Origin: an uncultured delta proteobacterium
Lineage (GTDB): Bacteria; RBG-13-61-14; DRUE01
Direction: 5' to 3'
NCBI GenBank assembly: GCA_903930515.1
Contig: CAIYYW010000310.1
Location: 1 to 43,576 of the forward strand
Length of the DNA stretch: 43,576 nt
The position numbers and the translations under genes are program-made. Positions 9,009-15,834 of the stretch are shown one piece after another (position 1 is the first letter of the stretch; the number at the start of each line of letters is the position of its first letter). The notes beneath the pieces are model-generated. The model saw only the letters and a list, made by a program, of their open reading frames with translations, did no database searches and had not been told where the DNA came from.

Positions 9009-9470
9009 TCAAATTTGTTTGAAGATTTGGGCCAGCTCCACTGCAGACATCGCCGCGGCAAATCCTTTATTCCCGTTTTTGGTTCCCGCCCGCTCAATCG
9101 CCTGCTCGAGCGTATCCGCGGTGATCACCCCGAAAGTCACCGCCACTCCGGTTTCCATCCCGGTCTGGGCGATCCCCTTGGTCACTTCCGCGGCCAAATA
9201 TTCAAAATGAGGGGTCTGCCCCCGGATCAACGCTCCCAGGCAGATCACCGCGTCATATTTTCCGCTCTTGGCCAGCTTGTACCCGGCCTGGGGAATTTCA
9301 AACGAGCCCGGCACCCGCACCACCACGATCTCGTTCTTGTTGGCGCCCAGTCGCTCCAGCCCGTCCAGGCATCCCTCCAGGAGCCGGCTGGTGATCAGTT
9401 CATTGAACCGGCTGACCACCACTCCGAATTTCAGTCCCTTCGCCTCCAGCTTGCCAATTATCTCTTTCAA
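9009..9470 (-). CDS. ribH: 6,7-dimethyl-8-ribityllumazine synthase
   Basis: A 153-residue enzyme that condenses 5-amino-6-ribitylaminouracil with 3,4-dihydroxybutanone 4-phosphate, the penultimate step of riboflavin synthesis. Visible family motifs are [54 protein letters not shown] with the catalytic histidine, and [20 protein letters not shown]. Length is standard for the icosahedral or pentameric enzyme. It begins 2 nt after ribBA and is followed by nusB. No FMN riboswitch is visible in front of this cluster. Confidence 0.98.
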   Translation of the reverse strand: MKEIIGKLEAKGLKFGVVVSRFNELITSRLLEGCLDGLERLGANKNEIVVVRVPGSFEIPQAGYKLAKSGKYDAVICLGALIRGQTPHFEYLAAEVTKGIAQTGMETGVAVTFGVITADTLEQAIERAGTKNGNKGFAAAMSAVELAQIFKQI

Positions 9471-9472
9471 GT

Positions 9473-10726
9473 TTACCTCCTCTCCTTCTCCCTCGGATTT
9501 AGATTGAGCAGATGCCCCAGCTTTTCCTTTTTGGTCGTAAGGTAGCTCAGGTTCCGCTCATTTGGACTGACCTCTATCGGAACCCGCTCCGTGATCTCCA
9601 TCTCGAAGCCCTCCAAGGCCACAATTTTTTTCGGGTTATTGGTCAGCTCCCGCATCCGGCGCACGCCCAAGTCAATCAGGATTTGCGCGCCGATCCCGTA
9701 ATCGCGCAGGTCGGCCGCGAACCCGAGCGCCAAATTGGCCTCCACCGTGTCCATCCCCTGGTCCTGGAGCATATAGGCCTTGAGCTTGTTCAAAAGGCCG
9801 ATGCCCCGTCCTTCCTGGCGAAGGTAAACCAGGACCCCCTTGCCCTCCTTCGCGATCATCGCCATCGCCCGATGCAGTTGGTCTCCGCAATCGCAGCGGA
9901 GCGATCCGAAAATATCCCCGGTCAAACATTCGGAATGGACCCGGGCCAAAATATTATCTTCCGGAAGAATCTCTCCCTTGACCAGGGCCAGATGAATATC
10001 CGGGCTGACATCGCTCTGGTAAGCGACCACTTTCCATTCCCCCCATTCCTGGGTGGGAAGGAAGGTCTCGGCCGCGCGATGGACCAGACGCTCGGTTTTC
10101 ATCCGATACTTGATCAGGTCCGCGATAGTGACGATCCGGAGATCGTGTTCTTCCGCGAACTTGAGCAAATCCGGCATCCGAGCCATGGTGCCGTCATCCT
10201 TCATAATCTCGCAGATCACGCCCGCGGGCTTGAGTCCGGCCAGCCGGCACAAATCCACCGACCCTTCGGTTTGACCGGTGCGGACCAAAACCCCGCCCTC
10301 GCGCGCCCGGATCGGGAAGATATGCCCGGGCCGGACCAGGTCCTCGGCGCGGGCGTTGTCCGCGATCGCGGCCTGGATGGTCCGGCTGCGGTCATAGGCG
10401 CTGATCCCGGTGGTGACTCCCTCGCGGGCCTCGATGGAAACGGTGAAGGCGGTTCCGAACCGGCTCTGGTTCTCGTTCACCATCAGCGGCAATCGAAGCT
10501 GCTCCACCTTATCCCCGGTCATCGTCAGGCAGATCAATCCCCGCCCGAACCGGGCCATAAAGCTGATCGCTTCCGGGCTTACCTTCTCCGCGGCGACCAT
10601 CAGGTCTCCCTCGTTCTCCCGGTTCTCGTCATCCACCAGGATGATCATCTTCCCATGACGTATCAACTCGATCGCCTGCTCAATCGAGGCCAGCCGGGGG
10701 GTTTCTTCCGAATGACCTTTGCTCAT
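9473..10726 (-). CDS. ribBA: Bifunctional DHBP synthase / GTP cyclohydrolase II
   Basis: A 417-residue fusion covering the two entry reactions of riboflavin synthesis. The N-terminal half makes 3,4-dihydroxy-2-butanone 4-phosphate from ribulose 5-phosphate: acidic loop [16 protein letters not shown], then [14 protein letters not shown] and a RPGHIFPI segment. The C-terminal half opens GTP: zinc-site cysteines in [17 protein letters not shown] and the nucleotide loop [16 protein letters not shown]. Both active sites look intact. It lies 3 nt downstream of a radical SAM gene that interrupts the usual order and 2 nt upstream of ribH. Confidence 0.98.
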   Translation of the reverse strand: MSKGHSEETPRLASIEQAIELIRHGKMIILVDDENRENEGDLMVAAEKVSPEAISFMARFGRGLICLTMTGDKVEQLRLPLMVNENQSRFGTAFTVSIEAREGVTTGISAYDRSRTIQAAIADNARAEDLVRPGHIFPIRAREGGVLVRTGQTEGSVDLCRLAGLKPAGVICEIMKDDGTMARMPDLLKFAEEHDLRIVTIADLIKYRMKTERLVHRAAETFLPTQEWGEWKVVAYQSDVSPDIHLALVKGEILPEDNILARVHSECLTGDIFGSLRCDCGDQLHRAMAMIAKEGKGVLVYLRQEGRGIGLLNKLKAYMLQDQGMDTVEANLALGFAADLRDYGIGAQILIDLGVRRMRELTNNPKKIVALEGFEMEITERVPIEVSPNERNLSYLTTKKEKLGHLLNLNPREKERR

Positions 10727-10729
10727 CTT

Positions 10730-12175
10730 TTATTTTTTTGGCTCCCTTGCTTTTCTGCTCAAATATGTGGTCCGGATATGAAGCATATTATACCGGACAA
10801 TTTCCCGCCATTTCAGACGGTGGACCCTACCGTAATCCACCGCGAAACTGAACAGAAATATTATATCAAACAACGGGTTTTTCGGCAACTTGACCAGCCA
10901 GGGAATCAATTTTTCCCAAAGCCCTGAATGGAACCCGAGCAGGAATAGTTTATGAAGGTTTTCCAGGCGATCCGTGTCCGGCTGGCGGAATGGGCTGAAA
11001 GCGAAGTAGCTCAAGTCCTTTCCACTCGGATGCCCCGGCTTTTTCAAGCGGCCCTCTTGTTCCATCTGCTCGGTCAGGCGGGCGCCGGGAAAGGGCTGGA
11101 ACAGAGACCCGACCGCGAACTCGTTTTTAAGCTTCCGGTTATAGCTCAAAGTCTTCAGGCCCTTCGCCAGCGTGTCCCCCGGATAGTTGAGCATATTGTA
11201 GCTCTGGAGCTGGATCCCGGCCTGATGCAAAACCTCAACTCCCCGCTCAATCTGAGCGTCACTCATTTTCCGGTTAAGAATTTTTTCCCGGTCAAAAGCG
11301 TCCGCGCTCTCCAGTCCGTAGAACAAAACATAGCAGCCGCCCTCTTTCAACAGGCGCGCTTTTTCCTCCGTGATCTGGTCAATCCGGCCGGTGCAGAAAA
11401 AGGGAATCCCGATTTCCCGGCGGTAGCGCGGCAGGAATTTTTCCAGCCATTCCTGGTCATAGCTGAACAGGTCGTCGTTGAATCCGATGGTGCGGCCTGG
11501 AGCTCGCGAGATCACCCCTTTGATCTCCTCCAGCAAATAATCCGCGGATTTGAATCGCAGATAGCAATCCCGGTTCGGGTAAATCTTCCGCAGACCCAGG
11601 TTCGCGCAATAGCTGCACGCGAACGGACAGCCCCGGCTGGCCATAAAAAATTTGATCGGGTAGTCCCGGAAATATGGGTACCGCGAAAAATATAGCTCCT
11701 TGTCCGGAACCGCCAAACGATCCAGGTTTTCAACCAACGGCCCCACCGGGTTTTCAAAAATCCTTACGCCCTGGCGCGCCCACAAATTTTCTATGCCCGT
11801 GTAATCCTCTTTCCGGCTCAAGGCCTCGGCCAGCCGAACCATCGCCTGTTCCCCTTCCCCGCGCAAAACCAGGTCCACCGATTGGTTGTGGATGATTTCC
11901 GGGAAAAAGGTCGGGTCAACCCCGCCGAAAATGGTCAGGGTCTGGAGCCTCCCCTTGACCGCCTTGGCCCAGGCCAGGGCCGGTTCACGCTCAACCGATA
12001 CGACCGGGAAGCCGACCAGGTCGGGCTGGAACTTTGCTATTTTCGCGAGCGGGCTTTTTTCAAAAAAAGGTATGATCAGCCGGGTCTGATGACCGGCCCG
12101 CTTAAGCTCTCCGGCCAAAGCCTCCAGGCCGTGAAGCTCGTATTCGTTAAGTTGGATGAAAACTATCTTTGACAT
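10730..12175 (-). CDS. B12-binding-type radical SAM protein inside the riboflavin cluster
   Basis: A 481-residue protein. Residues ~1-130 form a Rossmann-like B12-binding-type domain (IVFIQLNEYELHGLEALAGE; FQPDLVGFPVVS; IFGGVDPTFFPE), without the base-off DxHxxG motif. A radical SAM barrel follows with the cluster ligands in ASRGCPFACSYCAN (CxxxCxxC, near residue 180), GFNDDLFSYDQEW, and CYVLFYGLESAD in the SAM-binding region. The overall layout matches the BchE/HpnJ-like B12 radical SAM group, whose members modify lipids, tetrapyrroles or natural products. It sits 13 nt after ribE and 3 nt before ribBA, so it is almost certainly co-transcribed with riboflavin genes. Substrate unknown. Confidence 0.88.
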   Translation of the reverse strand: MSKIVFIQLNEYELHGLEALAGELKRAGHQTRLIIPFFEKSPLAKIAKFQPDLVGFPVVSVEREPALAWAKAVKGRLQTLTIFGGVDPTFFPEIIHNQSVDLVLRGEGEQAMVRLAEALSRKEDYTGIENLWARQGVRIFENPVGPLVENLDRLAVPDKELYFSRYPYFRDYPIKFFMASRGCPFACSYCANLGLRKIYPNRDCYLRFKSADYLLEEIKGVISRAPGRTIGFNDDLFSYDQEWLEKFLPRYRREIGIPFFCTGRIDQITEEKARLLKEGGCYVLFYGLESADAFDREKILNRKMSDAQIERGVEVLHQAGIQLQSYNMLNYPGDTLAKGLKTLSYNRKLKNEFAVGSLFQPFPGARLTEQMEQEGRLKKPGHPSGKDLSYFAFSPFRQPDTDRLENLHKLFLLGFHSGLWEKLIPWLVKLPKNPLFDIIFLFSFAVDYGRVHRLKWREIVRYNMLHIRTTYLSRKAREPKK

Positions 12176-12188
12176 CTATTATAAAAGA

Positions 12189-12818
12189 TCAAAAGCCTTC
12201 TTCTTTCAAACGCTCCAGGCTTAAAGCCCCGCGGCCTTTGCCCAGGAACTTCTCCACATATTTCCCCAGCAGGTCCGCCTCCAGGTTGACCGGGTCCCCG
12301 ACTTTCTTCCCGCCCAGCGCAGTCCGCTTCAAGGTTTCCGGGATCAGCATCACCGAGAACACCCGGCCGGAAACCCGGTTGATGGTCAGGCTGATCCCGT
12401 CAATCGCGATCGCCCCTTTTTCCACCAGGTATCTCTTCAAATCCTCCGGAGCCTCCAGTTCCCATTCCTGGAACTCCCCGGCCCGGCTCAGCTTTTTTAT
12501 TTTGCCCACTCCGTCAATATGCCCGAGCACGAAATGCCCGCCCAGCCGGTCCGACAGTTTCAGCGCGCGCTCCAGGTTCACCCTCTCTCCGACCTTTCTG
12601 GACTGGAAAGTGGTCCGGGATAAACTCTCCTTGCTCAATCCCACCCAGAAAGAATTCCCGGATTTTGACGCCACCGTGAAGCAGGCGCCGTCCACCGCCA
12701 CCGAATCGCCCAAAGCCGTTTGGAAATCTTTTCCCGGCTCGACCAGGATTTTTTTCCCGCTCGAGAGCGGCTGGATCCGGGAGATGGTTCCGACTCGTTC
12801 AATCAATCCCGTGAACAT
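12189..12818 (-). CDS. ribE: Riboflavin synthase alpha subunit
   Basis: A 209-residue enzyme that dismutates two lumazine molecules into riboflavin and the ribityl-pyrimidine. It opens MFTGLIERVGTI, the near-universal N-terminus. The two homologous beta-barrel lobes are each recognisable: DSVAVDGACFTV with GHFVLGHIDGVG in lobe one, and GAIAIDGISLTINRV in lobe two. The C-terminal helix holds the trimer-forming segment. It starts 1 nt after the ribD stop. Length is typical. The symbol ribC is also used for this gene in some genera. Confidence 0.97.
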   Translation of the reverse strand: MFTGLIERVGTISRIQPLSSGKKILVEPGKDFQTALGDSVAVDGACFTVASKSGNSFWVGLSKESLSRTTFQSRKVGERVNLERALKLSDRLGGHFVLGHIDGVGKIKKLSRAGEFQEWELEAPEDLKRYLVEKGAIAIDGISLTINRVSGRVFSVMLIPETLKRTALGGKKVGDPVNLEADLLGKYVEKFLGKGRGALSLERLKEEGF

Positions 12819-12819
12819 C

Positions 12820-13908
12820 TCACACCTCGTGGAGGAACGCGGTTAAGAGGAAATCGTTTCCGATCCGCCGGAGTTCCGGCTGATACAGAGGCAAAGCCTG
12901 ATCCAGCCGGCGCGGAATTTTGCCCGCGATCATCGCTCTTGATTCTTCGTCCGCCAATATTTTCGGCGCGTAAAAAAACGCGATCTCGTCCACCAGCCCC
13001 TGGTCCAAAAGCGACCCCGCCAGTTCCGCCCCGCCCTCGCATAAGACGCTCGCGATCCGGATCTTTCCCAGCCGGGTCATCAATTCCTTTAAATTCACCC
13101 GCCCATTTTGATCGCTCCTGGTTTCAATAATCCGCACCCCCAGCCGGGCGAGTTCAATTTTTTTTCTCGCCCCGGCCTTGCTCGAGCAGGCGATCAGGGC
13201 CGGAGATTGAAAGGCCCGGGCAACAACCGGAGTCCGCAGAAAGCCGTCCACGATCAACGGCATCGGTTGATGAGCCTTGCCCTGGAGACGGGCCGTGAGC
13301 GATGGGTCGTCCTTGAGCGAGGTGCCCGCTCCCACCATCACCACTTGGACCTTGCTCCGGAGCCGGTGAACATATTTCCGCGCCGGCTCCCCGGTGATCC
13401 ATTTGGAAGTCCCGCTCCGGTCCGCGATCCTTCCGTCCGCGGTCGCGGCCAGCTTCAGGATCAGCCAGGGTTTTCCGGTGGTAATGTATTTCACAAAATG
13501 CCGGTTGAGCACGCGACATTCCGGTTCCAGGATTCCGCTCACCACCTCGATCCCGGATGCCTTCAGTTTCCGGAATCCCCTCCCGGAAACCAGCGGGTTT
13601 GGGTCCCTCATCCCGGCCACTACTTTTTTCACCCCGGAACGGATCACCAATTCCGCGCAAGGCGGGGTTCGGCCCCAGTGGGAACAAGGCTCCAGGTTCA
13701 GCACCAGGGTGGAGCCGCGGGAACGGCTCCCGGCTTTTTGGAGCGCCTTCACTTCCGCGTGCGGCTCTCCCGGTTTTTCAAAGTATCCCTCGGAAACGAT
13801 CCGGCCGGATTTCACCACCAGCGCCCCCACCATCGGGTAATGCTCGGTCCCTCCCTCGGCCTTTCGCGCCAGGTAAAGCGCCCGCTTCATCAATGGCTCA
13901 TAATCCAT
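12820..13908 (-). CDS. ribD: Bifunctional riboflavin deaminase/reductase
   Basis: A 362-residue two-domain enzyme for steps two and three of riboflavin synthesis. The N-terminal ~145 residues are a zinc cytidine-deaminase-fold domain: HAEVKAL supplies the zinc histidine and general-base glutamate, and EPCSHWGRTPPCAELVI the two zinc cysteines. The rest is an NADPH-dependent reductase of the DHFR-like fold, with LKLAATADGRIADRSGTSKW and, near the C-terminus, SVLCEGGAELAGSLLDQGLV. It lies 5 nt after nrdR and 1 nt before ribE. Confidence 0.97.
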   Translation of the reverse strand: MDYEPLMKRALYLARKAEGGTEHYPMVGALVVKSGRIVSEGYFEKPGEPHAEVKALQKAGSRSRGSTLVLNLEPCSHWGRTPPCAELVIRSGVKKVVAGMRDPNPLVSGRGFRKLKASGIEVVSGILEPECRVLNRHFVKYITTGKPWLILKLAATADGRIADRSGTSKWITGEPARKYVHRLRSKVQVVMVGAGTSLKDDPSLTARLQGKAHQPMPLIVDGFLRTPVVARAFQSPALIACSSKAGARKKIELARLGVRIIETRSDQNGRVNLKELMTRLGKIRIASVLCEGGAELAGSLLDQGLVDEIAFFYAPKILADEESRAMIAGKIPRRLDQALPLYQPELRRIGNDFLLTAFLHEV

Positions 13909-13913
13909 TTCCG

Positions 13914-14396
13914 TTATTTCCCGGATTTGGCCTTCTCCTGCTTCTGCCGGTCCAGCAATTCCTTCAACTCGTCCATAAACTGGTTGATGTCCTTGAACGA
14001 CCGATACACGCTGGCAAACCGCACATAGGCCACATGGTCCAGGTGATACAGCTCCCGCATCACTTCCTCGCCCACCACGGTGGACGCGATTTCCTTCTCC
14101 CCGCTCTCCAGCAGCTTATGCTCAATCTTGTCCACCACCTTCTCCAAAGTGGTGATGCTGATCGGCCGCTTCTCGCAGGCCTTTTTCAGCCCGAGCAAAA
14201 TCTTCATCCGGTCAAACGGCTCCCTCCGTCCGTCCTTCTTGATCACCAGCGGCATCACCTCTTCCACTCGCTCGTAGGTGGTAAAGCGCCGGCTGCATTC
14301 CATGCACTCACGGCGCCTTCGGATCACGGCGCCATCCTTGCTTAGCCTGGAATCAATCACGCGGTTGTCCAGGTCTCCGCAAAACGGGCACTTCAT
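13914..14396 (-). CDS. nrdR: Transcriptional repressor NrdR
   Basis: A 160-residue regulator of ribonucleotide reductase genes. Residues 1-40 form a zinc ribbon ([17 protein letters not shown] with a second pair in [12 protein letters not shown]), followed by an ATP-cone ([20 protein letters not shown]) that senses ATP/dATP. The C-terminal tail is lysine-rich. No ribonucleotide reductase gene is in the window. The gene overlaps the dCMP-deaminase-like gene by 4 nt. NrdR next to ribD is a common bacterial arrangement. Confidence 0.97.
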   Translation of the reverse strand: MKCPFCGDLDNRVIDSRLSKDGAVIRRRRECMECSRRFTTYERVEEVMPLVIKKDGRREPFDRMKILLGLKKACEKRPISITTLEKVVDKIEHKLLESGEKEIASTVVGEEVMRELYHLDHVAYVRFASVYRSFKDINQFMDELKELLDRQKQEKAKSGK

Positions 14397-14866
14397 CTTT
14401 TTCCCTCCTCAAACTTGATTATTTGGATCCCGGCCTCCTTGATCAAAGCCCGCGCCAGCCGGTCCGGGTAGCCTTCTCCATAAATAATTTTCTTGATCCC
14501 CGCGTTGATCAGCATCTTCACGCAGATACTGCAGGGAAGGTTGGTGGCATAGAGGCTGGAGCCTTTGATCGGAACCCCGTGATACGCCGCCTGGATGATC
14601 GCGTTCTGCTCCGCATGCAAGCCCCGGCAAAGCTCCGCCCGCTCCCCCGATGGAATCTCCCGCTCCTCCCGCAAACACCCAACCTCGTAACAATGCTTCA
14701 ACCCGCTCGGCGCCCCGTTATATCCGGTGGACAGTATCCGCTTTTCCTTAACCAGGATCGCCCCCACCGACCTCCGCATACAGGTGCTCCGCCGGCTTAC
14801 CAGCTTCGCCAGCTCCAGGAAATATTGATCCCAGCCCGGCCGCACCAGAGTTTTCCTCTTCATCAT
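14393..14866 (-). CDS. comEB: dCMP deaminase / ComE operon protein 2 family
   Basis: A 157-residue zinc deaminase. It shows [20 protein letters not shown], the zinc and catalytic residues in [13 protein letters not shown] (HAE), and [19 protein letters not shown] with the PCxxC zinc cysteines. These identify the dCMP deaminase/ComEB group, which makes dUMP for dTMP synthesis. It heads the long minus-strand gene chain. The start is one of two consecutive ATGs and has only a weak ribosome site. Upstream sequence holds repeat hairpins and a terminator rather than a clear promoter. Confidence 0.92.
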   Translation of the reverse strand: MMKRKTLVRPGWDQYFLELAKLVSRRSTCMRRSVGAILVKEKRILSTGYNGAPSGLKHCYEVGCLREEREIPSGERAELCRGLHAEQNAIIQAAYHGVPIKGSSLYATNLPCSICVKMLINAGIKKIIYGEGYPDRLARALIKEAGIQIIKFEEGKR

Positions 14867-14930
14867 CTTTAATTTATCATCATTATCCGGTTATTTCCAA
14901 TTCCAGAGTCTGCCGGGCAAATCTCTTTTT

Positions 14931-14957
14931 GGGGCGCGGGCATCTTGCCTGCGCGCC
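14931..14957. repeat. Small dispersed hairpin, GCGCGGGCA-type
   Basis: An inverted repeat with arms GCGCGGGCA and TGCCTGCGCG around a TCT centre. It resembles other hairpins in this window built as variable arm, short fixed centre, complementary arm. It lies in the non-coding stretch upstream of the dCMP-deaminase-like gene. Confidence 0.6.
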
Positions 14958-14964
14958 AATCAGC

Positions 14965-14981
14965 GGGCGGGAATCCCGCCC
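14965..14981. repeat. Small hairpin GGGCGGGAATCCCGCCC
   Basis: A 17-nt near-perfect palindrome immediately beside the hairpin at 14931-14957. It appears to be a second module of the same kind of dispersed element. Confidence 0.55.
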
Positions 14982-15011
14982 CACAATTTTTCTCGCTGGC
15001 TTAAGAAAGAA

Positions 15012-15041
15012 AAAGGGCGCTTGAAAGATCAAGCGCCCTTT
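15012..15041. terminator. Bidirectional intrinsic terminator
   Basis: Arms AAAGGGCGCTTG and CAAGCGCCCTTT make a 12-bp stem with an AAAGAT loop, flanked by A and T tracts, so it works on either strand. It separates the small lysine-rich gene upstream (minus strand) from the dCMP-deaminase-to-amidotransferase gene chain. Confidence 0.88.
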
Positions 15042-15086
15042 TTCCGAACCCAACGGCTCCTAATTAAGCGCTCCGCTCACCTCTGC

Positions 15087-15117
15087 AAAAAGGCCTGCTC
15101 CAATTTCTTGGACCAGG
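15087..15117 (-). terminator. Terminator of the 23-residue lysine-rich ORF
   Basis: On the minus strand CCTGGTCCAA-GAAA-TTGGAGCAGG forms a 10-bp stem with one G.G mismatch and a GAAA tetraloop, followed by CC and five T. It begins about 15 nt past the stop codon of the small ORF at 15132-15203, which supports that ORF as a separate expressed unit. Confidence 0.7.
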
Positions 15118-15131
15118 GTTAGGTGTTTGGC

Positions 15132-15203
15132 TTACTTTCTCTTTTTGGTTTTCTTGACGGCTTTTTTCTTCGCTACTTTTTTGTGCGCTTTTCCACAGAC
15201 CAT
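15132..15203 (-). CDS. 23-residue lysine-rich micropeptide
   Basis: A 23-codon ORF starting Met-Val-Cys-Gly-Lys-Ala-His and continuing as KKVAKKK / AVKKTKKRK: 11 of 23 residues are lysine, plus one arginine, one histidine and one cysteine. It is supported by a strong AAGGAG about 8 nt before the ATG, its own terminator about 15 nt after the stop, and a promoter and leader upstream. A 62-codon frame extends further upstream but would read through the leader terminator and lacks a comparable ribosome site, so the short form is preferred. The composition suggests binding to nucleic acid or ribosomes; no family is recognised. Confidence 0.6.
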   Translation of the reverse strand: MVCGKAHKKVAKKKAVKKTKKRK

Positions 15204-15288
15204 TGTGTTTCTCCTTTCTTTAAGATTGGTTTTAGACTTGGTACCCCAAAATTCCCGCGATGAGTGGAGCTCTTTTTCGCGCGTGTAT

Positions 15289-15328
15289 AAAAAAACCGGA
15301 GAGGAAGGCATGGCCTTCATTTCTCCGG
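15289..15328 (-). terminator. Leader terminator / attenuator hairpin
   Basis: On the minus strand CCGGAGA..GAAGGC-CAT-GCCTTC..TCTCCGG forms a two-part stem (outer 7 bp, inner 6 bp) followed directly by seven T. It lies about 80 nt downstream of the predicted transcription start and about 85 nt upstream of the 23-residue ORF. It could end a short non-coding RNA or attenuate the ORF. Confidence 0.8.
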
Positions 15329-15402
15329 CAATCGGTTCGTCCTGTCTCTATCTCGCTCAATCCGGGCTCTCTCTTTCTCCACCACCACCCGGGACTCATC
15401 CT
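15289..15402 (-). ncRNA. Putative structured leader RNA
   Basis: A ~114-nt minus-strand transcript is inferred between the promoter at 15409-15437 and the terminator at 15289-15328. It contains a CCGGG...CCCGG pairing and a longer-range GTCC...GGAC pairing before the terminator stem. I could not match it to a known riboswitch, 6S, SRP, tmRNA or RNase P pattern. It may be an sRNA or a cis-acting leader of the 23-residue ORF. Confidence 0.45.
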
Positions 15403-15408
15403 TTTCTT

Positions 15409-15437
15409 AGTATGCCATATTTTTCAAAGCTTGTAAA
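15409..15437 (-). promoter_or_regulatory. Sigma70-type promoter for leader RNA and micropeptide
   Basis: On the minus strand TTTACA (15437-15432), a 17-nt spacer and CATACT (15414-15409) match a -35/-10 pair (5/6 and 4/6). Predicted start is near 15402. Confidence 0.55.
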
Positions 15438-15488
15438 GGAAAAAATGCATTCCCCCTCATTTTTTTTCAAACCCCGAAAAACGCCTCT

Positions 15489-15524
15489 GCCGGGAAATTT
15501 GGGCCCTAAAACGCTCCCGGCAAA
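15489..15524. other. Inverted repeat in non-coding stretch
   Basis: Arms TGCCGGGA and TCCCGGCA (8 bp) enclose about 18 nt. On the minus strand five T follow a few bases later, so it may end the lysS transcript that runs toward it, but the loop is long. The rest of 15440-15640 shows no gene. Confidence 0.35.
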
Positions 15525-15582
15525 ATTGGCAACGGCAAAAGCGCCGGAATTGACGACTTAAAACTTAAGGCCCGGTCCTAAA

Positions 15583-15598
15583 TGTAATCTATATTACA
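15583..15598. promoter_or_regulatory. Operator-like dyad TGTAAT-N4-ATTACA
   Basis: TGTAATCTATATTACA is a perfect 6+6 dyad with a 4-nt centre in otherwise GC-rich non-coding DNA, about 50 nt upstream of the tRNA promoter. The form suits a dimeric repressor site; no regulator is identified. Confidence 0.35.
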
Positions 15599-15649
15599 AA
15601 TGCCCAAGGCCGGCGCGGCCAGGCTCGGTCGGCGTCGGCCGGGGCGGCC

Positions 15650-15677
15650 TTGACAGTCGCGGGAAAGGTTTTAAAAT
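15650..15677 (+). promoter_or_regulatory. tRNA-Arg promoter
   Basis: TTGACA (15650-15655, perfect), a 16-nt spacer and TAAAAT (15672-15677). The predicted start falls 2-4 nt before the mature tRNA 5' end at 15687. Confidence 0.75.
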
Positions 15678-15686
15678 AAGGAGCAA

Positions 15687-15762
15687 GGGCGATTAGCTCA
15701 GTGGATAGAGCACCGGCCTCCGGAGTCGGTTGTCGCGGGTTCAAATCCCACATCGCCCTCCA
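15687..15762 (+). tRNA. tRNA-Arg (anticodon CCG)
   Basis: A 76-nt cloverleaf with acceptor GGGCGAT/ATCGCCC, D-arm GCTC-AGTGGATA-GAGC with A20, anticodon stem CCGGC/GTCGG with loop CTCCGGA (anticodon CCG, reads CGG), and T-arm GCGGG-TTCAAAT-CCCAC with one C.A mismatch. CCA is encoded (15760-15762). The discriminator base is T, unusual for tRNA-Arg. It lies on the strand opposite to lysS, 72 nt from the lysS stop. Confidence 0.93.
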
Positions 15763-15834
15763 GAAAAAGATCCCCGCAAGTTCGTGTCCTGCCTTGATGC
15801 AAAGGGTTAGTCCGAGTCGTCCTATTTTCCGCCG

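Noticed and set aside
14867-15011. FMN (RFN) riboswitch upstream of the riboflavin cluster
   Set aside because: No AGGGC...ACCGGCGGU-type conserved blocks are present here or between the rib genes; the stretch holds hairpin repeats and a terminator.
15132-15320. 62-residue reading of the lysine-rich ORF
   Set aside because: It would start inside the leader terminator region and has no ribosome site; the inner ATG at 15203 has a strong one.
15289-15402. Hammerhead ribozyme in the leader RNA (GATGAG and CGAA words)
   Set aside because: The conserved CUGAUGA and GAAA core nucleotides are not met; at least three essential bases differ.
15127-15561. Plus-strand 144-residue frame over the leader/micropeptide region
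   Set aside because: It is antisense to the promoter, terminators and small ORF, of biased composition and without a ribosome site.
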